Shown here: positions 6,802 to 13,387 of the stretch, piece by piece
Numbering within the stretch: position 1 is the first letter of the stretch
Layout of the letters: every line of letters starts with the position of its first letter
Source: UBA6183 sp046314755
Lineage (GTDB): Bacteria > Bacteroidota > Bacteroidia > UKL13-3
Assembly: GCA_046314755.1 (NCBI GenBank)
Contig: JBKDBG010000094.1
Location: forward strand, 1 to 14,132
Direction: 5' to 3'
DNA: 14,132 bases
The notes under the pieces: model-generated
Databases searched by the model: none
Seen by the model: the letters and a program-made list of their open reading frames with translations, nothing else
Told to the model about the DNA's origin: nothing
Made by a program: the position numbers and the translations under genes

Positions 6802-6898
6802 TCAAAATTGCGATGTTGCACATCGGCAATTATTTCCTTCAGAAAAAAATCAAGCAAGCTTGTTTTTTCTTTCAGAAATAATTGCGAACAATTTTGAT
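6801..6898. repeat. 98-base nested palindrome just past the tmRNA 3' end
   Basis: The outer arms ATCAAAATTG (6801-6810) and CAATTTTGAT (6889-6898) are perfect. The inner arms GCAATTATTTC (6826-6836) and GAAATAATTGC (6875-6885) are also perfect. Further in, AGAAAAAA (6841-6848) pairs with TTTTTTCT (6863-6870) and CAAG (6851-6854) with CTTG (6859-6862). The left side carries an extra perfect hairpin, CGATGT-tgc-ACATCG (6811-6825), where the right side has only three bases, so the fold would be a three-way junction. The palindrome starts 6 nt beyond the last tmRNA base. Confidence 0.6.
6841..6870 (-). terminator. Probable tmRNA terminator (core of the palindrome)
   Basis: Read on the minus strand, an A-rich arm and a CAAG/CTTG stem are followed by a run of seven T, about 34-63 nt past the tmRNA 3' end. 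The stem is short and AT-rich, so it is a modest terminator unless the outer arms of the palindrome help it. Confidence 0.45.
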
Positions 6899-6903
6899 CA
6901 TTG

Positions 6904-7271
6904 TGGAGCTGCAGGGATTCGAACCCTGGTCCGGAAGTGTATTGGTCGAGCTTTCTACACGTTTAGTTCAGCGTTGATTTTCGAGAGTAGGCAGGCCGCA
7001 AAACTTGCCAAACTATTCCTTAGCTCCTAAAGTGCTGTTCATAAACAAGAGCGGTTTACAAAAAGGCTTTTCCTGATGATGCCTCTGATGCAAGTGCGGT
7101 TAAGCTAACACCTGCGAGACAATGGCATGTGCGTAATCTTCCTGATTAGGCAGCCATAGCGAATTGAGTTTCGCCAATTAAAGGTTTGAGTGTTTTGATT
7201 AAAGTGCCAACATCCCAATGCACTACGTGCTTACCCGCCAGATGCTCACCCCGTCAATACCGGTCAGCCCC
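6904..7271 (-). ncRNA. ssrA: tmRNA (transfer-messenger RNA)
   Basis: tmRNA with SmpB rescues stalled ribosomes and tags the unfinished protein for proteolysis. The 5' end GGGGCTG (from 7271) pairs over seven bases, with one G-U, with the 3' CAGCTCC ending at 6905, followed by discriminator A at 6904. The 3' part has the T-arm CCAGGGTTCGAATCCCTG, as in a tRNA. The tag frame runs from the resume codon GGC at 7175-7173, preceded by TAATT much as E. coli has TAGTC, to TAA at 7148-7146. It encodes GETQFAMAA, which ends like known Bacteroidetes tags. The encoded length is 368 nt. CCA is not encoded (CAA follows the discriminator), so it must be added by nucleotidyltransferase. Confidence 0.95.
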
Positions 7272-7285
7272 GGAGAATTAGTTTA

Positions 7286-7293
7286 CAAAGATA
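7286..7293 (-). promoter_or_regulatory. Candidate -7 box for tmRNA
   Basis: TATCTTTG on the minus strand matches the Bacteroidetes TAnnTTTG consensus exactly. It ends 14 nt before the mature tmRNA 5' end, which fits a short leader removed by RNase P. A clear -33 element is not seen. Confidence 0.55.
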
Positions 7294-7330
7294 ATGCCTT
7301 TTATGCGCACTGATTGCAGATTTCAAAAAT

Positions 7331-8401
7331 TTATTTGATTTGGTAAGCCAATCTAAAATCTAAAAAATTGGCAATATGTCCGTGTGCCAACAAGCCCATG
7401 CCAATTTCCAACTTACGATTAATCCGATAATTTAATCCGTATCGTTGGTAAACGGGTTTAAAATAGCTGCTTGGTTTGGTAAGATAAACACCAAATTCTT
7501 GAGTTAAGGTAAACTTACCCATTAAAAAGCCATGCCCAACCAGTAGTCCAATTCGTTGCGTGTTGGTTTTTCGGTTGGCTCTTTGTTCCAATTCTTGTGT
7601 GGCATTATCAACCATCCATTCACCACCTAAACTCAGTTGGTTTATGGCACTGATTCGTTTGCTTGCCTTGAGTTGTGTGCCGTAAATTAAATGCCTTTCC
7701 TTTTCGCCTGCTTTGGCAGTTTTTGAGGATACAAAACCAATGGCCTGCCATTTTATTTTTTCAGCAGCAACCGAAAATCCATTGTTACGTTTTCGTTCAG
7801 GCAAGTGTAATCCGGTTGGAAAATAGGTGAGCCCAATTTCCATGGTTGGCCAATTAATACCCTTGTTCGGTTCTTTTAAACCTCCGTTACTAATATGGTT
7901 GTAGTGGGCGTAACTTTTTATTTGCCAATGTGGGTTAATACGATAATGCAATCCAATACCTAATGCAACATATCCGCTAATGGGTAAACTGTAACTTTGG
8001 TTTGAAGGATTTTTTTGTGCGTGATACGGATTGCTTAACCAGGCCGGTCCTGCACTTCCTTTTAAACTAAATTGTAACCGTTGCTTGTAGTTAAAAAAGG
8101 GTTCAATGTAGGCCGCTAATGCAACACTTTGTCCTAATAATGCCCTGTCATAATCTTTCCATTGCAGCATTAATCCGGTGCGCGGATAACAATTGCATAA
8201 GTTCCAAGTGGCACTGTCAATTAGGGTTCGGCTGTAATCAAGTTGAATACCAAACGGATTGGCACCTTCGGTATTTTGTACATCTTTACTATGGGCAAAA
8301 ATAAATCCGTAATGACTGCTTAAACCATACGAATTGATATGATTTTGCGCATAAATCATCAATGATAAAAGAATAAAAAATACTGTAAATACCGCTTTCA
8401 T
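7331..8401 (-). CDS. PagL-like acyloxyacyl hydrolase (lipid A 3-O-deacylase family)
   Basis: This 356-residue protein is predicted to sit in the outer membrane and remove a fatty acyl chain from lipid A. Residues 1-19 are a signal peptide ending in YAQ. The rest alternates aromatic and polar residues as in a beta-barrel. Residues 165-192 carry the PagL signature: H169-I-S171-N172 (catalytic His and Ser), then PNKGIN at 178-183 and TMEIGLTYF at 187-194, where E188 could complete the triad. The His-to-Glu spacing is longer than in Pseudomonas PagL, so the third residue is uncertain. The protein is about twice the length of classical PagL, with a C-terminal extension of about 150 residues that also looks beta-stranded. 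It is transcribed toward ssrA, 59 nt away, and divergently from the DUF6029 gene. Confidence 0.75.
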   Translation of the reverse strand: MKAVFTVFFILLSLMIYAQNHINSYGLSSHYGFIFAHSKDVQNTEGANPFGIQLDYSRTLIDSATWNLCNCYPRTGLMLQWKDYDRALLGQSVALAAYIEPFFNYKQRLQFSLKGSAGPAWLSNPYHAQKNPSNQSYSLPISGYVALGIGLHYRINPHWQIKSYAHYNHISNGGLKEPNKGINWPTMEIGLTYFPTGLHLPERKRNNGFSVAAEKIKWQAIGFVSSKTAKAGEKERHLIYGTQLKASKRISAINQLSLGGEWMVDNATQELEQRANRKTNTQRIGLLVGHGFLMGKFTLTQEFGVYLTKPSSYFKPVYQRYGLNYRINRKLEIGMGLLAHGHIANFLDFRLAYQIK

Positions 8402-8552
8402 CCGTTAAATGCATAACAAGATAAAGAAAATAAAGTTGGCTTTGTAGTGATTTTCTGACTTTTTAAAGTGATAAAATTAGTTAATTTAGCCGCCCAAGTT
8501 GTGCGGGGTTTAGCCCCTGGCTCAATGATTATTACAATTTGTACTCGAACGA

Positions 8553-10256
8553 ATGAAAAAATTATTACTCGCATTTGCTATCACTTGGTGTATAAGCCTT
8601 GTGCATGCGCAGCAACAAACCACCATTCAACTGTATGGTGACGAGAATAAACAAGAAGAAAAGGGCCAATTTTCCGGAACGTTTCAAACCAACAACCAGT
8701 TTTATGTAAAGGATAGTGCAATTGGAGCCAATACCACTCAATACGAAAAAGAATTATCATCAACCGATGCATGGCTGTTTTTAAATTATAAAATCAAAGG
8801 GTTTAACTTTAGCATGCGTTACGATTTGTTCAATAACACGCCACTGTTTGATCCTTTTGTTGCCTACACAGGTTCGGGAGTGGGTTTTTGGCAAGTGAGT
8901 AAAGACATTGAAAAATTAAACATTACGGTGGGTAATTTTTACGATCAGTTCGGAACAGGCATGGTGTTTAGAGCCTATGAAGACCGGAATATCGGGATTG
9001 ATTTTGCCATTTTAGGCGGTAGGGTAATTTATACGCCAACCGAAAACTTGCGTATTAAAGCATTTACGGGCCAGCAAAAGTTTCGTTTCGACAGAAGACC
9101 TCCAATTATTAAAGGGGCCAATATTGAATACCGTATTCCGGTGAATGATAATTTTAACATTGAGCCCGGTGGTTCTATTGTAAATAGAACAATTGACCAA
9201 GCGACAATGAACAGTATTGCTGCTACCATTAACAGTTACGATTTAGAACAACGTTTTGATCCGAAATACAATGTATTTGTTTACAATTTGTATAACACCT
9301 TAAATTATAAAAACTTCACCTTGTATTTGGAATATGCGCATAAAACTTCAGAAGCTATAATGGGTCGTGATCAACGTTTGTTTAATGCCAACGGAAATAT
9401 TTATTACACTTCATTATCTTATTCAACAAAAGGAATTGGCGTAAATGCACAATACAAACGCATTGAAAGATTTCCATTGCGTACTTCACCATTGGAAACA
9501 AATCCATCACCATCAAACCAAGCGTTGATTAGTTATTTGCCTTCACTAACACGTCAAAATACCTATCGATTACTTGCACGTTATAACGCAGTGGTGCAGG
9601 AGTTGGGTGAAAACGCCATGCAACTTGAAATTACCGTGAAGCCGGATAAAAAAACGCAAATTAATTTTAATGGATCTTTAGTAACTACACTTAACGGGAT
9701 GGATTTTGGTAAAGGAGCACAAACCTTTACCTGGGATACCACCACCAGATTATTCCGTGAATTTTACATTGATGTATCTCGTAAATTATCAAGTAAAGTA
9801 AAAGTAATGGGTGGGGTGCAAATTATCGGTTATAATCAAACGGCATTCGAATTAAAACCTTTGGCCCCGTTTGTAGAGGCCATCACTCCATTTGGAGAAA
9901 TTACTTACAAGTTAGACAGCAAAAAATCAATCCGTTTTGAAGCACAATATTTAATGACAGAGCAAGATTTAGGTAACCTTGCCAATGCTTTAATTGAGTT
10001 TAATGTGGCACCTCATTGGAGTTTTTCTATTTCTGATATGATTAACACCAGATATGGGGCCTTAAATAAGCCTGCCTCAGGTGAAACATTTAAACTCGTT
10101 CATTACTATAACTTTTTTGGTTCATACACTTACAAAACAACGCGTTTAACCGCAGCATGGTTAAAGCAAGTAGCCGGTGTTAATTGTACCGGTGGTGTGT
10201 GTAGGGTTGAGCCTGCATTTAGCGGAGCACGATTAACATTAAGTACAAATTTTTAA
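8553..10256 (+). CDS. DUF6029-type outer-membrane beta-barrel protein
   Basis: This 567-residue protein has a Sec signal peptide (positively charged MKK start, hydrophobic core, cleavage after about residue 19, VHA) and a long body of alternating hydrophobic/polar strands ending in Phe, as in outer-membrane barrels. The order of conserved stretches (FSMRYDLFNNTPLFDPF, VGNFYDQFGTGMVFRAYEDRNIGID, ANIEYRIP) matches the DUF6029 family common in Bacteroidetes, whose function is not established. A cysteine pair C545-x4-C550 lies near the C-terminus and could form a disulfide. It is followed 40 nt later by an Omp28-like lipoprotein with a CxxC motif and then a DUF1684 lipoprotein, so the three probably act together in the envelope. 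Family assignment is from memory of the motif order. Confidence 0.75.
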   Translation: MKKLLLAFAITWCISLVHAQQQTTIQLYGDENKQEEKGQFSGTFQTNNQFYVKDSAIGANTTQYEKELSSTDAWLFLNYKIKGFNFSMRYDLFNNTPLFDPFVAYTGSGVGFWQVSKDIEKLNITVGNFYDQFGTGMVFRAYEDRNIGIDFAILGGRVIYTPTENLRIKAFTGQQKFRFDRRPPIIKGANIEYRIPVNDNFNIEPGGSIVNRTIDQATMNSIAATINSYDLEQRFDPKYNVFVYNLYNTLNYKNFTLYLEYAHKTSEAIMGRDQRLFNANGNIYYTSLSYSTKGIGVNAQYKRIERFPLRTSPLETNPSPSNQALISYLPSLTRQNTYRLLARYNAVVQELGENAMQLEITVKPDKKTQINFNGSLVTTLNGMDFGKGAQTFTWDTTTRLFREFYIDVSRKLSSKVKVMGGVQIIGYNQTAFELKPLAPFVEAITPFGEITYKLDSKKSIRFEAQYLMTEQDLGNLANALIEFNVAPHWSFSISDMINTRYGALNKPASGETFKLVHYYNFFGSYTYKTTRLTAAWLKQVAGVNCTGGVCRVEPAFSGARLTLSTNF

Positions 10257-10273
10257 ATTTGTACAACTTTTTT
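10243..10273 (+). terminator. Hairpin overlapping the DUF6029 stop codon, possible attenuator
   Basis: GTACAAATTT (10243-10252) and AAATTTGTAC (10255-10264) form a perfect 10-bp stem with a 2-base spacer. Six T at 10268-10273 follow after AAC. The TAA stop (10254-10256) is within it, so translating ribosomes would cover the stem. The stem is nearly all A-T, so termination is probably partial and would lower expression of the two downstream lipoproteins. Confidence 0.5.
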
Positions 10274-10296
10274 CATTCTTTAATGGTCTAACACTT

Positions 10297-11217
10297 ATGC
10301 GTTATTTATACATTATACTTTTATCAGCCATTGGTTTGGCAGCTTGTGAGGAAGTTCCGCCACTTATCAATTATGAAAAAGGAACTAAATTGAAAGACAC
10401 TACGTATGTGGAGTCGCAGGCACCTGCACCGCAGCAAAAAGGTGTTTTATTGGAAGATATTTCAGGTGTTAAATGCGTAAATTGCCCTGATGCTTCTATC
10501 ATTGCCAAAAGTATTTTAAACGCATTTCCGGGAAGGGCATATGCGGTTGTGATGCACCCTGATGTGCAATCACTTTCAGCTTTCGTTTCGCCTATTAATA
10601 AAGATGGCTATAAAAGCAAATACGACTTCAGAACCAAAGATGCCTCATCTATTTTAAATTTGGTTGGTATGCCTAATTCTTTGCCACGCGGTTACGTAAA
10701 CAGAAGATTGTTTAGTGGAGCAAGCAGCCGTATTTTAGGCAGAGAAGAATGGTTTGCCCGTTGTCAAGATGAATTGCAAGGAACTACTCCGGTTAATATT
10801 GATTTGGCGAATTCTTTTAATGCAGCCACGGGAAAAGGGAAATTAAGCATTACGTTAAAATACACGCAAGCGGTAGCAAAAAAGCATTTACTTTCAATTA
10901 TGCTGGTTGAGGATAGCATTATTGATGTGCAAGAGTATCAAGATCAACAAACGTTTGAAGTAAAGTTTGATCCGAATTATGTGCATATGCATATACTGCG
11001 TGATTTGGTAACTTTTGCCACCGGTGATCCTTTAACTGATAATGCAAACGTAACCTTAACTCCGGGTAGGGTGTTTGTTAAAGAGTATGAGTATACCATG
11101 GATGTTAGTGAGTTGATAAAGGTAAAACCTGATCATGCAAAACTCATTGTATTTGTGCATGAAGATGAAACCACTATGAATATTGTACATGTAAAAGAAA
11201 TTGAGGTTAAAGAGTAA
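10297..11217 (+). CDS. Omp28-like lipoprotein with thioredoxin-type CxxC motif
   Basis: This 306-residue predicted lipoprotein has a short signal sequence with lipobox L14-A-A-C17, C17 being the lipidated residue. A Pro/Gln-rich linker follows to about residue 48. A thioredoxin-fold region then begins VLLEDISGVKC60VNC63PDAS, the typical Omp28-family start with a CxxC pair, and continues with AYAVVMHPDV at 81-90 and MPNSLPRGYVNR, the segment carrying the cis-Pro-like loop. The C-terminal half is beta-rich. Omp28-type proteins are abundant in Bacteroidetes envelopes; some are thought to be involved in redox or adhesion, but the role here is unknown. It lies between the DUF6029 barrel and the DUF1684 lipoprotein, whose ATG is 1 nt past this stop. 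Confidence 0.78.
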   Translation: MRYLYIILLSAIGLAACEEVPPLINYEKGTKLKDTTYVESQAPAPQQKGVLLEDISGVKCVNCPDASIIAKSILNAFPGRAYAVVMHPDVQSLSAFVSPINKDGYKSKYDFRTKDASSILNLVGMPNSLPRGYVNRRLFSGASSRILGREEWFARCQDELQGTTPVNIDLANSFNAATGKGKLSITLKYTQAVAKKHLLSIMLVEDSIIDVQEYQDQQTFEVKFDPNYVHMHILRDLVTFATGDPLTDNANVTLTPGRVFVKEYEYTMDVSELIKVKPDHAKLIVFVHEDETTMNIVHVKEIEVKE

Positions 11218-11218
11218 T

Positions 11219-11824
11219 ATGCGTTTGCTGGTATGGTTATTTGTTGCGGTTATTGTTCAATCCTGCTCAAAGGAAAATGAAGCGTACAATCAACAAATTT
11301 TGCAATACAGGGCAGCATTGAACTACAGGTTTTTAGATGAACGTTCATCACCGCTAAAACCGGAACAGCGCAATCAATTTAAAGGGCTTTTGTTTTTTGA
11401 ACCCAACATAAATTATCGAACTCAAGCCGAATTTATCCCTTCTCAAAATAAACAAATTATACCTATGCCGCATACACTTGGTCGTACGTATGATTATGTT
11501 GAGGCAGGCTCCTTGAGGTTTGAGTTAAACGGCACCAAATTGCAGCTGATGAGTTATGTAAGAGCCGGGTTTGAAAACAAAGACACCGTTGAGCTTTTTG
11601 TTCCTTTTATGGATAAAACCAATGGGATAAGTACATACGAGGCAGGAAGATATCTCGATATTAAAGCCTCTTTACAGCAACACCATATTGAAGTGGATTT
11701 TAACATGGCGTATCAACCTTATTGTGCCTTTAATGATGAATTTAGTTGCCCAATTCCACCCAAACAAAACCGAATTCCTACAGCTATAGAAGCTGGCGAA
11801 AAGTATAATCCCAACTTACATTAA
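11219..11824 (+). CDS. DUF1684 family lipoprotein
   Basis: This is a 201-residue protein starting at ATG 11219, one nucleotide after the previous stop, which implies coupled translation. A TTG six codons earlier also opens the frame but would spoil the signal sequence. Residues 1-15 are a lipoprotein signal ending V-Q-S, with C16 the lipidated residue. The rest matches DUF1684: GLLFFEPNINYR, GSLRFELNGTKLQLMSYV, LFVPFMDKTNGISTYEAGRYLDI, then VDFNMAYQPYCAFNDEFSCPIPPKQN and AIEAGEKY at the C-terminus. The conserved C-terminal block carries two cysteines. DUF1684 proteins have no established activity. It is probably the last gene of the unit that starts at 8553. Confidence 0.85.
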   Translation: MRLLVWLFVAVIVQSCSKENEAYNQQILQYRAALNYRFLDERSSPLKPEQRNQFKGLLFFEPNINYRTQAEFIPSQNKQIIPMPHTLGRTYDYVEAGSLRFELNGTKLQLMSYVRAGFENKDTVELFVPFMDKTNGISTYEAGRYLDIKASLQQHHIEVDFNMAYQPYCAFNDEFSCPIPPKQNRIPTAIEAGEKYNPNLH

Positions 11825-11880
11825 CTATACCTATTAGCGCATGTGATACATAAGTCATGTGTTCAAACCAAAAGTTCCTG

Positions 11881-11888
11881 TATATTCG
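11881..11888 (+). promoter_or_regulatory. Weak -7 box candidate for the E3 gene
   Basis: TATATTCG differs by one base from TAnnTTTG and lies 28 nt before the ATG of the E3 gene, in the 92-nt gap after the DUF1684 gene. No clear -33 partner was seen. Confidence 0.3.
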
Positions 11889-11916
11889 CATCGTTTTATT
11901 TTAAACTTCATACAGT

Positions 11917-13314
11917 ATGAAATACGATGTAACCGTTATAGGTTCAGGTCCCGGTGGCTATGTTGCCGCCATCAGATTAGCTCAACTTGGTTTTAAAACT
12001 GCCATTATTGAAAAGTACAATACGCTTGGTGGAACTTGCTTAAATGTAGGTTGTATTCCTTCAAAGGCCATGCTTGATTCATCAGAGCATTATCATAACG
12101 CTATGCATACTTTTACCACGCATGGAATTGATATTAAAGGTGAGGTGCAAGTGAACCTAAAACAAATGGTGGAGCGTAAAAACGGAGTGGTAAAACAAAC
12201 CTGTGAAGGCATTGATTATTTAATGAAGAAAAATAAAATTGATGTGTATCACGGGATTGGTTCTTTCATCAACAAAAATACCATTAAGGTAACCGGTGAA
12301 AAGGAACAAACGCTTGAAACAGATAAAGTAATTATTGCAACCGGATCAAAACCTGCAAGTGTACCGGGTGTTGAGATTGATAAAAAACGTGTGATTACAA
12401 GTACCGAAGCATTAAATATGACGGAAGTACCAAAGCACATGATTATTATTGGTGGTGGTGTAATAGGTTTAGAACTGGGTTCGGTGTATGCACGTTTAGG
12501 AGCAAAAATTACAGTGATTGAATATACTTCAACCATTATTCCAACCATGGATGGTGCCTTAGGTAAGGAATTACAAAGGGTGTTAAGAAAACAAGGTTTT
12601 GAATTCAACTTTAACCATAAAGTAAAAAGTGCCAAAACAAAAGGCAAAGAGGTAATTGTTACCGCTGAAAATGAAAAGGGAGAGTTGGTTGAATTTAAAG
12701 GTGATTATTGCTTGGTAAGTGTTGGCAGAAAAGCCTACACCGATGGATTAGGTTTAGAACAAATCGGCTTAAAAACCGATGAGCGTGGACGAATTGAAAC
12801 AGATACACATTTAGAAACTGCCGTAAAAGGTATTTATGCGATTGGTGATGTGGTGAAAGGTGCCATGTTAGCGCACAAAGCCGAAGAAGAAGGTGTATTT
12901 GTTGCTGAAACTATTGCGGGCCAAAAACCGCACATCAATTACAATTTAATACCGGGTGTGGTGTATACTTGGCCTGAAGTTGCAGGAGTTGGTCAAACCG
13001 AAGAAGAGTTGAAAAAGGCAGGGGTAAAATACAAGGCGGGTTCATTCCCAATTAGAGCATTAGGAAGAGCAAGGGCAAGTATGGATATTGATGGTTTGGT
13101 GAAAGTTTTGGCCCATGCCGAAACTGATGAAATCCTTGGTGTGCACATGATTGGTCCTCGTGCGGCTGATTTAATTGCAGAGGCTGTGGTGGCCATGGAA
13201 TTTAGAGCAAGTGCCGAAGATATCAGCAGAATGAGTCATGCTCACCCAACCTACACCGAAGCCATGAAAGAGGCTTGTTTGGCAGCTACTGCAAACAGAG
13301 CACTACACGTTTAA
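11917..13314 (+). CDS. lpdA: Dihydrolipoamide dehydrogenase (E3)
   Basis: E3 reoxidises the dihydrolipoyl groups of pyruvate, 2-oxoglutarate and branched-chain dehydrogenase complexes and of the glycine cleavage system, passing electrons through FAD to NAD. The 465-residue protein has GSGPGG at 9-14 (FAD binding), the redox-active pair C41-LNVG-C46 within GGTCLNVGCIPSK, the NAD-binding IIGGGVIGLELG, YAIGDVVKGAMLAHKAEEEG (second FAD contact) and the dimer-interface HAHPT with H443 and E448 as the catalytic base pair. Everything needed for activity is present and the length is standard. It is monocistronic here: 92 nt after the DUF1684 gene and followed by a strong terminator, rather than joined to the E2 gene at the left edge. 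Confidence 0.97.
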   Translation: MKYDVTVIGSGPGGYVAAIRLAQLGFKTAIIEKYNTLGGTCLNVGCIPSKAMLDSSEHYHNAMHTFTTHGIDIKGEVQVNLKQMVERKNGVVKQTCEGIDYLMKKNKIDVYHGIGSFINKNTIKVTGEKEQTLETDKVIIATGSKPASVPGVEIDKKRVITSTEALNMTEVPKHMIIIGGGVIGLELGSVYARLGAKITVIEYTSTIIPTMDGALGKELQRVLRKQGFEFNFNHKVKSAKTKGKEVIVTAENEKGELVEFKGDYCLVSVGRKAYTDGLGLEQIGLKTDERGRIETDTHLETAVKGIYAIGDVVKGAMLAHKAEEEGVFVAETIAGQKPHINYNLIPGVVYTWPEVAGVGQTEEELKKAGVKYKAGSFPIRALGRARASMDIDGLVKVLAHAETDEILGVHMIGPRAADLIAEAVVAMEFRASAEDISRMSHAHPTYTEAMKEACLAATANRALHV

Positions 13315-13333
13315 TTGAATAATAAATAGAATA

Positions 13334-13367
13334 AAAAAATCCCGCTTCATTTGAAGCGGGATTTTTT
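13334..13367. terminator. Bidirectional intrinsic terminator
   Basis: CCCGCTTC (13341-13348) and GAAGCGGG (13353-13360) form a strong stem with the loop ATTT. The flanking A and T runs extend it to 15 bp. T-runs follow on both strands, so it ends transcription of lpdA from the left and of the cytochrome c peroxidase gene from the right. Confidence 0.95.
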
Positions 13368-13387
13368 GTTTGCATGTTTTTATGCGC

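Larger units (their letters stand above)
6349..6903. other. Repeat-rich intergenic region between the nuclease operon and tmRNA
   Basis: No gene is supported in these 555 bases; the open frame on the plus strand here runs into tmRNA and is not credible. The stretch instead carries at least six inverted repeats and three copies of a 9-base direct repeat, listed separately. It must hold the operon's promoter (reading leftwards) and the 3' end or terminator of tmRNA. Further minor pairings, not listed separately, are an imperfect dyad at 6447-6479 (TTAC-ATGA against TCAT-GAC-GTAA) and a small hairpin TGGAG/CTCCA at 6654-6666. No convincing TAnnTTTG -7 box was found before the operon. Confidence 0.7.

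Noticed and set aside
6904..6930. tRNA gene on the minus strand
   Set aside because: The T-arm and acceptor 3' half look like a tRNA, but there is no D-arm or anticodon arm adjacent; the matching acceptor 5' half lies 360 bases away, as in tmRNA.
6761..7030. Plus-strand coding frame of 89 codons
   Set aside because: It runs through the palindrome and into the tmRNA 3' part on the opposite strand; no family resemblance.
8505..8517. GGGG-tttag-CCCC hairpin before the DUF6029 gene as a terminator
   Set aside because: Only four pairs and no T tract; both flanking genes point away from it, so no terminator is expected there.
12249..12647. Antisense gene of 132 codons within lpdA
   Set aside because: It is a shadow of the lpdA reading frame with no recognisable features; similar shadows occur opposite the other long genes.
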